Assembly: GCA_009363875.1 (NCBI GenBank)
Contig: CM018682.1
Location: 60,658,031-60,722,030, forward strand
Reading direction: 5' to 3'
Origin: Mikania micrantha
Taxonomy: Eukaryota > Streptophyta > Magnoliopsida > Asterales > Asteraceae
Length of the DNA stretch: 64,000 nucleotides
Made by a program: the position numbers and the translations under genes. The notes beneath the pieces are model-generated. The model was given only the letters and a program-made list of their open reading frames with translations, was not told the origin of the DNA and did no database searches. Each line of letters starts with the position of its first letter. Position 1 is the stretch's first letter. Shown piece by piece: positions 11,584 through 22,793 of this stretch.

Positions 11584-11705
11584 GATGTCAGTATTGAAGA
11601 ATGTGGGAACTACCCGTTTGGGAAATTACCTGCTTAGGAAATTAAATGCTTAGGAATTATCTGCTTTAGGAATTATTTGGTTGATCTATAAACTCCAGAC
11701 AAGGA

Positions 11706-11812
11706 CACACTCGTGGTATACTACAAAGGTGGTGGGACGGTGGCTGGGGCAGTTGCGACTGACCCCTACATATGCTCTATACATATACCATTTGTAGTAT
11801 ATTGGGGGTCTG
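11706..11812 (+). other. Covarying long hairpin, GyA leader copy 2
   Basis: Arms 11706-11729 and 11789-11812 pair over about 24 positions (ATACTACAAA with TTTGTAGTAT is perfect). The inner hairpin 11746-11766 has an outer G-C pair where the other copies have A-T, a compensatory change. Confidence 0.72.
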
Positions 11813-12433
11813 TCAGTGTCAGGAACTTAGGATATTATTAGGAACTCCTGCGAGGTTATGATTGATGGTTGGTGATGATATGTTGGTTGAGAATGTGTTG
11901 GATTGACATTTTGATGATCACATTGATGGACACTATTAAATTCACTTATGAACCATAATGATTGGACACGTAGGTTGCATAGGATTAACGAACGATATGA
12001 GCTATTAGTGATGGAATATGGATTTGGGTGATGATATAGACACTTAGTGATAATATAAACACATAGTGATGATACTAACACTTAGTGATGGTATGGACAC
12101 TTGATGAGAATAGATTAGAGGGAGGATATGAACACTTAGTGACAATAAGAGCACTCAGTGACGATATGGACCCTTATTGATGATTATGGACATTGGGATT
12201 AGTATGGATTTTAGTAAACTTGGGCATTAGGGGAAACTTAATGTCAGGTGAACTTAGACATTAGGTGAACTTAGAAATAGGCAAACCTACATGTCAAGGT
12301 GAACTTAGACATTAGGCAAACCTAAATGTCCAAGGGAACTACAGACCACTTCACTCAAAATTATCCTACTTAGGATAAGGTTTGTGAAGTGAGGCTATGG
12401 TAAGGTACATGATACACTCTAAATACTAACAAG

Positions 12434-12543
12434 GGCATAATCGTGGTGCAATGGAACGGTGGTGGGATGGTGTAGGGGAGATTGCGATCTACCTCTGCAT
12501 ATGCCCTATATATAAGCTTGTTGCATTGTATCGGGAGGTTGTC
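12434..12543 (+). other. Covarying long hairpin, GyA leader copy 3
   Basis: Arms 12434-12457 and 12520-12543 pair (TGCAATG with CATTGTA near the core, with G-U pairs). The inner hairpin 12475-12495 is AGAT-TGCG-ATCT in place of CAGT-TGCG-ACTG: three base pairs changed on both sides, same loop, same bulged A. Confidence 0.72.
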
Positions 12544-12782
12544 AGTGTTGGTATAGGGTGGGGAATGTATCGAACTTAGGAATAGTTAGTTAATATTAGT
12601 TACGACCAACTAGGACACTTAGAATAATATTAGGAAATTTATAAATGATTATGAGTTTAATGACAAGGAGAAAAATATAGTTCCTATATGTAATCCTAAC
12701 TGTTTAAAATGAACTCATTTGACCATTGTTTGTATGATTTGCGTTGTAAACGGTAGTAACATGTTTCTAATTCTTCAGAAAC

Positions 12783-15700
12783 ATGCCGCCGCGCCGTCAC
12801 AACGAAGATGACTCGAACAGTGGGGATGCTAGCAACGGTAATGCCAACTCCGGCATCCAAGAGTTAGCAACGCTGATCACTGGTTTGGTGAATCAACTGA
12901 CACAAGCCAACCAAAACATCAATCAAAACAGAGGTGGTGCAAATCCGCCAACTTGCACCTTCAAGCATTTCAACTCCTGTAATCCTCTGAAGTTCACGGG
13001 TGCTGAATCAGCCACTGGTCTACTGCAGTGGTTTGAGAGCATGGAGAATACCTTCATCAACAGTGATTGCCCCGATAACTTGAAAGTTCGCTATGCCACC
13101 AGTGTTTTCCAGAAGAGAGCACTAACTTGGTGGAATGGGGAGAAGCGAACTAGGGGAGTTGATGCTGCCCTTGCACTGACATGGACAGAGGTCAAGAACC
13201 TAATGACCACTGAATTCTGTCCGCAAAGTGAGATGAGGAAGCTTGAGACTGAGTTCTGGGAACTCAAGCAGGACAGCGGGGAGAATGTAATCTACAATAC
13301 TCAGTTCCATGAGTATAGCCTGCTGGTACCCCACATGGTGACACCCTTGGAGAGGGCGATTGAGAAGTATATCGGCGGACTGCCGGTACAGATTCAGGAC
13401 ACAGTCTACGGGAGCAATCCCAAAACACTTGAGGCTGCTATCCGTCTATCTGCAACTCTTACTGATAATCACGTGAAGAATGGAACTCTTACCCGGAAGG
13501 GATACAAGAAGACTGACACCAAGACCGCTACAAAAGAGGTCAAAACTGAAGTCAAGTCTGAAGCTGCTAGTTCATCCAAAGGCAGCAACAAGAAGAGAAA
13601 GACCAGAAACTTCATGGTCACTGCTCCTGCTGCTAAGTCTGCGCAGCAATCATCCAATAACACCACTGTAAGAAATTACACTGGGAACACTCCCCAATGT
13701 AATACTTGTAGATACCATCATGCACCTAACTTGCCATGTCGCGTCTGCAACAATTGTGGCAAGTTTGGGCACTATGCTAATGTTTGTCGGAGTGCACCGC
13801 AAGCACAAAGGATGCAACACGCACCGCTTGCACTGCCAGCTCCTCATGCACAACCTATTCCGGCTGTACCCATTCGCCAGGTACCTCAAGCACAGGCAAG
13901 AGCCTGTTATGAATGTGGTGAAGTGGGTCATTTCAGAAATCACTGCCCAAAGTTGACTGGAAATAATCAGAGGGTGGCAAGAGGCCGGGCATTTCAGCTG
14001 AATGCTCCAGCTGCTCAGGCCAACCAGGACGTCGTCAACGGTACATTTCTAATCAACAACTCTTATGCATCTGTCTTGTTTGATTCTGGTGCCGATAGGA
14101 GTTTCGTTTCATATGATTTTGAATGCTTGCTTGGTAGAACACGTACATATTTAGATAAACTGTTTAACGTGGAGGTGGCTGACGGAAACACTATTGATAT
14201 TGACACTATTATCGTTGGATGTACGGTGAACTTAAATGATCACGTTTTCCCAATTGATCTTATACCTATGCATCTTGGTAGCTTTGATGTTATCATAGGC
14301 ATGGATTGGTTAGCCACCCACAAAGCGGAGATTGTATGCCATGAAAAGTATATTCGTATTCCATTACCTTCGGGTGGAACGTTACGAGTCTTTGGAGAAA
14401 CTTCTAGCAAAGGTCTTAAGTTAATGTCTTGCACTAAAGCACACAAGTACCTTAGAAAGAAATGTATAGCATTTCTAGCTCACATTGTAGAGAAGAAAGA
14501 GAAAGGAAAGAAGATTGAAGATGTTCCAGTGATACGAGATTTTCCAGAAGTATTTCCAGATGATTTGCCGGGTCTTCCACCAGAACGGCAAGTTGAGTTC
14601 CGAATCGACCTAGTACCTGGTGCGAACCCAGTCGCCAAAGCTCTTTATAGACTTGCGCCTTCGGAGTTGCAAGAATTGGCGAGCCAGTTGCAAGAACTGA
14701 CTGATAAAGGATTTATTCGCCCGAGCCATTCACCATGGGGTGCACCGGTCTTGTTCGTCAAGAAAAAGGACGGGTCATTCCGAATGTGTATCGATTACCG
14801 CGAATTGAACAATCTCACAATTAAGAATCGATATCCACTGTCGCGCATCGATGATCTCTTCGATCAGCTTCAAGGCTCGGCATGGTTTTCAAAGATCGAT
14901 CTTAGGTCTGGGTATCATCAGCTTCGCGTACACGATGATGATATTCCCAAGACAGCTTTCAGAACAAGATATGGCCACTATGAATTTCTGGTAATGCCTT
15001 TCGGTCTTACAAATGCACCTGCGGTTTTCATGGACCTCATGAACCGTGTTTGCAGGCCATACTTGGATAAATTTGTGATTGTATTCATTGATGATATTTT
15101 GATCTACTCAAAGACTAAGGAAGAACACGGGAAACACCTTAAGTTGGTTTTGGAGATCCTAAGAGAGGAGCGACTGTATGCCAAATTCTCTAAATGTGAA
15201 TTTTGGCTTAAGGAAGTTCAATTCTTGGGGCACATAGTCAACGAATACGGTGTTCACGTAGATCCTGCAAAGATTGATGCTGTGAAGAATTGGAGTACGC
15301 CGAAAACACCGACGGAGATTCGATCATTTCTCGGACTTGCCGGTTACTATCGGCGGTTCATATCGAATTTCTCCAGGATTGCTGTCCCTGTCACTGCTTT
15401 GACGCAGAAGAACAAGCCATACGAATGGGGACCAAAGCAAGAAGAGGCATTTCAGACTCTGAAGCAGAAACTTTGTGATGCTCCTGTCTTGACATTGCCT
15501 GACGGAAATGATGATTTTGTAGTATATTGTGATGCATCCAACCTAGGTCTCGGTTGTGTTCTCATGCAACGGGGAAAGGTTGTGGCGTATGCATCAAGAC
15601 AATTGAAGATTCATGAGAAGAACTACACTACACACGACTTGGAACTTGGTGCAGTCGTGTTTGCTTTGAAGATATGGAGACATTATCTTTATGGCACTAA

Positions 15701-17345
15701 GTGTGTAGTGTTCACTGATCATAAAAGTTTGCAACATATTCTGAATCAGAAAGAGCTCAATATGAGACAACGGAGATGGGTTGAACTGTTGAATGATTAT
15801 GACTGTGAAATCCGCTACCATCCTGGTAAAGCGAATGTAGTAGCAGATGCGCTTAGTCGCAAAAGTCAAGTTCTGATCCATAGTGTCCGAGTGTACACTA
15901 ATCTCCGTAATGATGTTCTCACGGCCCAACAACACTCATTAGCTCAAGATAATTTGAAGAATGAGATGTCTTGCGGGGCTGAAATCTTATTGGAAACTAA
16001 GGATGACGGTTTGATGTATTATTTGAATCGGTTGTGGATACCGAACATGGGGGATCTTAGAATGGTGATTATGGATGAAGCTCATAAATCTCGTTACTCA
16101 ATCCATCCGGGCTCTGATAAGATGTATCAAGACCTTAGGGGCTTGTACTGGTGGCCTGGAATGAAGAAGGATATTGCTGAGTATGTGTCAAAGTGCCTTA
16201 ACTGTGCCAAAGTCAAGGCCGAACACCAGCGACCTTCGGGATTACTATTACAACCAGAAATACCGATGTGGAAGTGGGAGAACATCTCTATGGATTTCAT
16301 TACTAAACTCCCATGGACCGCGAACGGTAAAGATAGCATATGGGTAATTGTTGACAGATTGACCAAGTCGGCTCATTTCTTACCGATACGCGAAACATAT
16401 CCTGTGCGAAAGTTAGCGCGTATCTACATTGATGAGATCATTAGCCGACATGGTATTCCCTTAAGCATAATATCGGATCGTGATGCTCGCTTCACAGCAC
16501 GATTTTGGGAGTCACTTCATGAAGCCTTTGGAACAAGACTGGATCTTAGCACTGCTTATCATCCTCAAACGGATGGTCAAACGGAGCGAACGATTCAGAC
16601 ATTGGAAGACATGTTAAGAGCTTGTGTCATCGATTTCGGTGGCAATTGGGATAGCCATCTACCATTGGTTGAGTTCTCGTATAACAACAGTTATCACGCG
16701 AGCATTGGTATGGCACCATTTGAAGCTCTTTATGGCAGGAAATGTCGGTCACCTATTTGTTGGACCGAAGTCGGCGATTCGCAGATCACTGGTCCCGAGA
16801 TTATTCAGGAAACGACTGACAAGATCCGCCAAATCCGCGACAATCTGTTAGCTGCTCGCAGTCGACAGAAGAGTTACGCGGATAAACGAAGAAAACCTTT
16901 AGAGTTTGAAGTGGGAGATATGGTATTGCTCAAAGTATCGCCTTGGAAGGGCGTTGTTCGATTCGGAAAGAAGGGGAAGCTTGCTCCACGATACGTTGGC
17001 CCTTTTAAGATCCTTGAACGGATCGGGAAGGTTGCTTACAAATTGGAACTTCCTCCTAAACTTAGTAATGTGCATCCGACATTTCACGTGTCCAATCTAA
17101 GAATGTGCTTAGCTGATCAAGATCTTCAGGTACCACTCGATGACATTCGCATCGATGATACCATGCACTTCGTTGAAAAACCAGTGGAGATAATGGACCG
17201 TGAGGTTAAACAGCTCAAACGCAGTAGAATTCCAATTGTCAAAGTACGTTGGGAATCGAAGCGGGGTCCAGAATTCACATGGGAGTGGGAAGTTCAGATG
17301 AAGCTTAAGTACCCACATTTATTTACTACGGTCACTCCAAGTTGA
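12783..17345 (+). CDS. gag-pol: GyA Gag-Pol polyprotein (1520 aa), intact
   Basis: One open frame encodes everything needed for particle formation, reverse transcription and integration. The capsid domain is at about 45-215 (LTWW at its centre). Zinc knuckles CX2CX4HX4C are near 322-335 and 375-388. The aspartic protease has D-S-G-A at D434. Reverse transcriptase carries FIDD at 768-771, RNase H has YCDAS at D917, and the integrase zinc finger starts near H1101. The integrase triad is D1171, D1232 and E1268 (D-61-D-35-E). The tail has GPF/Y-like and chromodomain-like segments. The ATG chosen is the first, just after a TTCTTCAG acceptor-like site, and starts the basic Gag N-terminus MPPRRH. 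The stop TGA overlaps the 3' palindrome. No frameshift separates gag from pol, so cleavage must come from its own protease. All catalytic residues are present. Confidence 0.96.
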   Translation: MPPRRHNEDDSNSGDASNGNANSGIQELATLITGLVNQLTQANQNINQNRGGANPPTCTFKHFNSCNPLKFTGAESATGLLQWFESMENTFINSDCPDNLKVRYATSVFQKRALTWWNGEKRTRGVDAALALTWTEVKNLMTTEFCPQSEMRKLETEFWELKQDSGENVIYNTQFHEYSLLVPHMVTPLERAIEKYIGGLPVQIQDTVYGSNPKTLEAAIRLSATLTDNHVKNGTLTRKGYKKTDTKTATKEVKTEVKSEAASSSKGSNKKRKTRNFMVTAPAAKSAQQSSNNTTVRNYTGNTPQCNTCRYHHAPNLPCRVCNNCGKFGHYANVCRSAPQAQRMQHAPLALPAPHAQPIPAVPIRQVPQAQARACYECGEVGHFRNHCPKLTGNNQRVARGRAFQLNAPAAQANQDVVNGTFLINNSYASVLFDSGADRSFVSYDFECLLGRTRTYLDKLFNVEVADGNTIDIDTIIVGCTVNLNDHVFPIDLIPMHLGSFDVIIGMDWLATHKAEIVCHEKYIRIPLPSGGTLRVFGETSSKGLKLMSCTKAHKYLRKKCIAFLAHIVEKKEKGKKIEDVPVIRDFPEVFPDDLPGLPPERQVEFRIDLVPGANPVAKALYRLAPSELQELASQLQELTDKGFIRPSHSPWGAPVLFVKKKDGSFRMCIDYRELNNLTIKNRYPLSRIDDLFDQLQGSAWFSKIDLRSGYHQLRVHDDDIPKTAFRTRYGHYEFLVMPFGLTNAPAVFMDLMNRVCRPYLDKFVIVFIDDILIYSKTKEEHGKHLKLVLEILREERLYAKFSKCEFWLKEVQFLGHIVNEYGVHVDPAKIDAVKNWSTPKTPTEIRSFLGLAGYYRRFISNFSRIAVPVTALTQKNKPYEWGPKQEEAFQTLKQKLCDAPVLTLPDGNDDFVVYCDASNLGLGCVLMQRGKVVAYASRQLKIHEKNYTTHDLELGAVVFALKIWRHYLYGTKCVVFTDHKSLQHILNQKELNMRQRRWVELLNDYDCEIRYHPGKANVVADALSRKSQVLIHSVRVYTNLRNDVLTAQQHSLAQDNLKNEMSCGAEILLETKDDGLMYYLNRLWIPNMGDLRMVIMDEAHKSRYSIHPGSDKMYQDLRGLYWWPGMKKDIAEYVSKCLNCAKVKAEHQRPSGLLLQPEIPMWKWENISMDFITKLPWTANGKDSIWVIVDRLTKSAHFLPIRETYPVRKLARIYIDEIISRHGIPLSIISDRDARFTARFWESLHEAFGTRLDLSTAYHPQTDGQTERTIQTLEDMLRACVIDFGGNWDSHLPLVEFSYNNSYHASIGMAPFEALYGRKCRSPICWTEVGDSQITGPEIIQETTDKIRQIRDNLLAARSRQKSYADKRRKPLEFEVGDMVLLKVSPWKGVVRFGKKGKLAPRYVGPFKILERIGKVAYKLELPPKLSNVHPTFHVSNLRMCLADQDLQVPLDDIRIDDTMHFVEKPVEIMDREVKQLKRSRIPIVKVRWESKRGPEFTWEWEVQMKLKYPHLFTTVTPS

Positions 17346-17379
17346 ATTTCGGGACGAAATTCCTTTAACTAGGGGAGAC
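17344..17379 (+). other. Palindrome plus polypurine tract, 3' end of GyA
   Basis: GAATTTCGGGACGAAATTC (17344-17362) is a seven-pair stem with loop GGGAC that overlaps the stop codon. Seventeen bases on, AGGGGAGAC abuts the 3' LTR as the plus-strand primer. The same arrangement is in GyB (twice) and GyC. Confidence 0.8.
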
Positions 17380-20300
17380 TGTAACATCACTGTACTTTCG
17401 GTTTTCCGTACGTCCGTACATCCGTACGATTATACTGTTACGACCGGAGATTTATTTATTATGAATGATTATGAAATTGTTGACTTACACTATTGATATT
17501 ATCACTGTACTGGTATACATGTTATAGCACATTTAATGTACGCATAAACCACGGGAAGTTTAGCTGTAATTCCACTACACGGACCCGTAGTGTTTATTGC
17601 AGTTACTTATTACTTATGATGAAGGATTATTGGTTGAGAATTGATTTGTGATGGAACTGGGAGTTTGTTTGAGTCTGGTTACTAAACGTAGTCAAGGACC
17701 CATGGTCATGGTTTATCGAAATAGCGGTGGGACGGTGGCTAGGGCAGTTGCGACTGACCCTTACATATGCCCTATATATATGCATATTTCGGTCTATCAT
17801 GGATGTGTCAGTGACTAGGTTTAGTGGGTTTTGGTTTGGGAAATGATAAATATTAAAGTTAATAAATATTGGGAATTAATTACGCGAAGTGAGGTTACGA
17901 ACATTACTTAAAAGTGAATATTAATTCAGAAATGTTAACTTAATAAATGTATTCGCGTGGGTGACGATTCACGCGAATATAATTATTAAGAATAATATAC
18001 TGAAACGATATTCCATAAATAATAAATCAAATCGAAATACGATACGAGCGTCGGATTCGCAAAGGTGACGATCTTTACGAATACGTACGCGAGTAACGCG
18101 TTTCGACGAGATAATTAAATAATATCAAACGATATTAATTTAATAAATGGAAACTAAAAACGTTTATTAGGAATCACAACCTAAAATGTTTTCGAATAAA
18201 TTAATTTATTTAAATAATTAATTAGCGATAATGAAACGAAAGCGTTTTACGAAACAATTTATCAAAACTTATTTTATTTAAACAAAAAAAAAACAATTTA
18301 ATTAAAATGATTTATTGGTTTAAATATGTTACGCTAGAACAACCGAGCATGTTATTATATTTCACGCATATTAAACGAGATCTTTTGCGAGACAATGATT
18401 ATTTAAAAATCAAGTTAATTAATGAAACCATATTATTTAAACACTTTACGTTTAAATGCGTTTAATGTGCAAAAACCGGATATTCATTATATGGCATCGC
18501 GATAAAAACGGGATCGGGTACGCGGGAATGATACGCGGTATAAGGAAGACTCCATCTTCCTTATTTTTCATTCTCCACATCTTCTCTCTCTCTCTACACA
18601 TAATTTTCGTCACCAACAAACCCACCCAACTTCTCTCTAGCTTTTCTCCTTCATTTCTTGACGGATTTTCGAGATCTCGGAGCCTACGCGTTCGTGTGAA
18701 CGAGAGGAACAAGGAAGTACAAGAAGATCTTGCATTTGAGCTTTGTTTCAAGGTAAATCTCCAGATTACTTTTCGGTTTTACAAAAAAATAAAACGTGAT
18801 GTGTTTCGTGTTTAGAACATCTGACCGAGACTAGGGTTTGTCTAATGTGTTAGACGAATTGGTATTGAGTTGATCGATGCCATAGATAGCCTGATAATCA
18901 CGGATTTTAGATGATGATGATGATGAAGTTAAGTTGCAGGTCAACGAACCCTCTTTGGGACGGAGCACAGGGAGCCGAACCTTTTAAGTGTTGGCCAAAC
19001 CCTATGCTGGGTCGCGAACCTTCTGTCACCATGAACTCACGAACCCCAGTGGGCGGGAAGCAATGTGGCCGAACCATGGGGTGGTCACGAACCCTAGCGA
19101 ACCATTAGGTGAACCTTGTGGCATTTGCGAACCATGGCAGCCGAACCCTGCCATGGGAACGAACCTTAGATGAAGCCGAACCCTATGGGTTGCGAAGCCA
19201 TGGACCAACGAACCTCCCTTTCTGTAGAAGAAGCCGAACCTTTGGTTCTAGCCAAAAGGTTTGCTGCCCTCTTGTGAAAACCGAACCTAAATCCATTAAA
19301 GTGATCGGTCAAGGGTAATAAGAGAACATGATCATAAATATATATATACATATATATGAATACTCATGCATGCATGCTATAAAATTATAGTTTGCCACCT
19401 TTAATTTAATAAAAATAAATTATAAATTTAGAAATTTCATACCTTGAATATAATTGATGAACAAGTTAAATTGGTTCTTAAATCTAAATTATATATTGTT
19501 AACTTGGATATCATGATGATTAGATTTATCTAAAGCATGCATGCGAGTACACATACATATATATACATTTATATATGAATGTGTGTGGGTAACATAAGGG
19601 TTCATAATGGAATTATCTTCATTAGGTAATTAAGCTATCATGTATGAATCCATAACCAATAATGAAATCATGTGTTACCAACTTAACTTAGATAATAGAA
19701 ACTAAGTTAAAGGGGCATTTATAATTTTAAGTAAACACTTAAGATCGCTTAATTAAATGAAGACACGTATACTTATAATCATGAAACACAATAATCACAG
19801 ATTGTTGAGTTGACTTGAGTTACGCACGCGAGCGCGCATTATTAGAGAACACTGATTCTAAGGACTTCAGGTGAGTTCTCATAACCTCCCTTTCTTTAAA
19901 CTGTTCTGTTTTAAAAACTCGGAGGTGAAGCATGTTTACCAAATTCAAATATTATTTTGATAACTCAAGGTTAATACCTGTTATCAATATGATATTCACA
20001 TTTGAAAATATCATTATTAATGGAATATCTCTTACTAACTTATATCCGTGTAAACATTGTTATTGACCTTGGTCAATAACAAAGATTACAAGTATTGTCA
20101 CAAACTCCATGAATCATTGCTTTTGACTTCGGTTAACCGCTTTGAAATCATGTATTGTCACGTGGAGGATTCCACATCTGTGAATCGTTGTTTTAACTTC
20201 GGTTAATTACTTGGACTTCATGTATTGTCACGTGGTTAGCGACCACTCCATGAATCATGTATTTAACTTAGGTTAATTACATAATGATCATGTATAGTCA

Positions 20301-20971
20301 CGCACATTATTTGAGAATATTGATATTGAGATTGGTTGATTGGTTTGTGGTTTGATTATCTATGATTGACTCTGAGTATTCATGATTGACTATGATTATT
20401 TGTGATTGACTATGATTGTTTGGTTATGTGATTATGTGATTATGTATGTGGTTGATTGTTGAATTGGTGGATGTGTGTTGGATTATCTCATACAGGTATT
20501 CATATGGATTTTCTCAAGGAGATCATAAGTCTTACACTCGTTTTAAACAAAGCATTTTATTAAACTATTTTAAAACACCAACTTTTAAACTCATTTTTCT
20601 AAAACATTTTTGAGTATAAAAACTTATGATTACTCACCAACTACTTTTGTAGTTGACACTTGATTTCTTACATGTTTCAGGTGATGGAGACAAGTAGGAA
20701 TGAAGAGAGGATCTCTTCTATTTTGGACATCATCATATAGGCTCTTGGACTTAGTTAATTAACTAAATTTCTGGCGATTAGAGTTTAGTTAGTTTAACTA
20801 ATTCTTTTGTGTAATTGATGTAATTGATTCATGATGAACATGATTTTTCTGTAATTATGTTGTTGGATTAAATGATATATGATGATTTGATTTAGATGCC
20901 CACGAGCTTTTGAACAATCTACACATCCCTCGTGGCATCCCGACGTTTCCGCCATCGGTCGGGGTGTTACA
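17380..20971 (+). mobile_element. 3' LTR of GyA (3592 bp)
   Basis: Near-identical partner of 7672-11261. Among the differences are small indels (a GAT unit near 18911) and one base in the second short hairpin that breaks a stem pair (TTTACG for TTTGCG). The long hairpin copy at 17707-17801 would lie in the 3' untranslated region of the genomic RNA. Confidence 0.93.
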
Positions 20972-20976
20972 GATTT
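20972..20976. repeat. Target site duplication of GyA, right (GATTT)
   Basis: Second copy of the five bases at 7667-7671, directly after the 3' LTR end. Confidence 0.95.
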
Positions 20977-21862
20977 AGAGTGCATGCAACGTGCACAGTG
21001 TATAATACTTTACTTGTTTGGTGGCACATTATTTTCCGATTCTTCAAATAATGTAGTTTCTCTTAGTATTTTTAAATAATTTAGAAGATTTAACTGCGTT
21101 TGGTCAGCTTAGTTGGGGAAGTGTTGTGTTAGCGATGTTGTACAGTAACTTATGTAAAGCAACATCGAGCAATGCCAACAACATTGGTGGACCATTGTAT
21201 ATATAGCTGTTGTGGGCATGGTGTATAATTACTACTATTGCCCCAAGGATTGTACCTCCATTGTATATACTGCGTTATCCATCTCATCTTGAAACTGATC
21301 ATGGTAATTTAGGTGGGGATGAAACAGTTCACGTAGTCTACGAAGGAGAGAAAGAAGACGTCGTCATGTTAGATATGGAGCTGGTACATCTAGTGTTCAA
21401 CATAAAAACTATCAGGCTGGAACATCACATATTGAACTTGACAATTTTCAAGCCGGTACATCACATGTTCAACATGAAAATTATGAAGTAGGAGCTTCAA
21501 AATTTTCAAGTGCTCCTTTACCGTCATTTTTTGTGGGGATACAATCCATCATTATGTTTGAACACAACAATGAACAAGATGTGTACAAAGCACAACCTAC
21601 AATATTGCCATTGTTCAACCAATCTCAATTCGAAGACTTTAATTATTATGCTCCTCAATTTAGTATAGATGAAGCACATGGGTTTAGTGGTATATCACCA
21701 CTTCGTTCATTGGACTTAAATCTGCAGATATGTGTTAGAGAATAGGATGATGACACATTGTTGGCTAACACCTTAAATACAAAATATTTTGACCAGAATC
21801 CAATTGCGTCTAGACGTAGGAATTTTCATCGCCATAGAAGACGACCTAGATGTGAGACATAA
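20972..21862 (+). pseudogene. Plant mobile domain pseudogene, copy 1, 3' part
   Basis: Continues the PMD gene after GyA. It reads CMQRAQCIILYLCGGTLFSD in copy 2, and here FGQLSWGSVVLAMLYSNLCK, SSNANNIGGPLYI and AWCIITTIAPR, the C-terminal half of the PMD fold. At 21263 a 932-bp stretch present in copy 2 is missing and replaced by seven bases. Next comes a tail with repeats of YQAGTSH/NFQAGTSH and an arginine-rich end (SRRRNFHRHRRRRPRCET) closed by TAA at 21860. A TAG interrupts the tail at about 21742. Positive C-terminal tails are common in PMD proteins carried by transposons. Confidence 0.65.
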
Positions 21863-21964
21863 TTATGTTTATTATTGTATATTTTGTTGTTTAACAAGTT
21901 TGTTCTAATTTCATGGCTTTATTTTATTTTAAAAAACATATCATTATTAATAATATAATAACTT

Positions 21965-22340
21965 AAAGTGGGTAGGTAGTAGTGTGGTAATTAATAAACT
22001 CGTGGGTTTACAGTGTGTTGTTTCAGATGACATGTGGGTGTACTATGTGACACAGGTTTATCCAAAGGCTATTAAAGTGCGTCGGTAGTAGTGTGGTAAT
22101 TAATAAACTCGTGGGTTTGCAGTTTGTTATGTCAGAAGTTATGTGGATGTACTATGTGACACAACTTTATTCAAAGGCTATTAAAATGGGTAGGTAGTAG
22201 TGTGGTAATTAATTAACTCGTGGGGTTGCAGTGTGTTGTTTCAGAAGACATGTGGGTGTACTATGTGAAACAGCTTAATTCAAAGGCTATTTAAAATTGG
22301 TATGTAGTAGTGTGGTCATTAATAAAATTTATTCAGGTGC
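21965..22340. repeat. 109-bp tandem repeat, about 3.4 units (copy 1)
   Basis: Units start at 21965, 22074, 22183 and 22293, each opening with AAARTGGGTAGGTAGTAGTG and containing ACTCGTGG and TGTACTATGTGA. The last unit is truncated. It matches 63044-63415 in copy 2, so it predates the block duplication. Confidence 0.9.
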
Positions 22341-22396
22341 TTTAAAATGGTAGCATTATCAACTTTTGATTCTCAGAATAACTTTACAATCGGAAA

Positions 22397-22793
22397 ATGG
22401 CTAATGTATGGAAACCATTTTCAGCACCCAAAAGTCATCCAGTATCTACAACTGATGAAAACCTATTGAACCAGTGTATCCGCAGGTTGTCCAACCAGAA
22501 AACCTTCCTGAATAGGTGCATCCATCGTTTGTCCAACCAGAAAACCCTCCTGAGCCGGTGCATCCACCATTTGTCCAACTAGAAAACCCTCTTGAACCGG
22601 TATAACCTCTAATGATTCAATAGGAATACTCTCTAGTAAGTGAATATGAAGATGAACACTTATATGATATGTATGACTCAAAGGTTTTGGAACATGCTTG
22701 GGATTATCGAAAGCATGAAGATGACCCGTTTTATAATGAGTTCCACACTACTGGTCAAATGATGACTATCACTTAAAATGAATAGAAGTGATC
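22397..22793 (+). pseudogene. Unrecognised ORF remnant with 14-residue repeats (copy 1)
   Basis: From about 22463 three 42-bp units encode a repeat of the form EPVHPPFVQPENPP. An acidic stretch follows (SEYEDEHLYDMYDSKVLEHA, then KHEDDPFYNEFHTTGQMM), ending in stops just before a minus-strand LTR at 22794. Several stops break the frame (one in repeat 2 and two after the repeats). I do not recognise the protein. It follows the PMD gene closely and could be the start of a second gene of the same transposon or locus, cut by the LTR. A Mutator-type transposase N-terminus is conceivable but no transposase motif is present. Confidence 0.35.

Larger units (their letters stand above)
11262..12782 (+). 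other. GyA untranslated leader, 1.5 kb
   Basis: Lies between the 5' LTR and the gag start. It begins with the primer site at 11265-11277. It carries three copies of the covarying hairpin (11485-11583, 11706-11812, 12434-12543). Between the second and third are short imperfect repeats with ACACTTAGTGAT (about 12030-12200) and GAACTTAGACATTAGG (about 12225-12330). No coding frame of note is seen. TTCTTCAG directly before the gag ATG looks like a splice acceptor. Confidence 0.75.
7672..20971 (+). mobile_element. GyA: full-length Ty3/gypsy retrotransposon, 13.3 kb
   Basis: Complete element: two LTRs of about 3590 bp, initiator-tRNA-Met primer site 11265, a 1.5-kb leader, one intact gag-pol frame 12783-17345, polypurine tract 17371-17379, and target duplication GATTT. 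It interrupts a PMD pseudogene whose other copy (60602-62941) is uninterrupted. The long LTRs and the C-terminal chromodomain-like tail (VKVRW...FTWE) suggest a chromovirus of the Tekay/Del type. With an open polyprotein and low LTR divergence it could still be active. Confidence 0.95.

Noticed and set aside
22397..22582. Frame MANVWKPF... as the true product of the 42-bp repeats
   Set aside because: The in-phase unit EPVHPPFVQPENPP in another frame is proline-rich and regular; the cysteine/arginine reading looks like a shadow of it.
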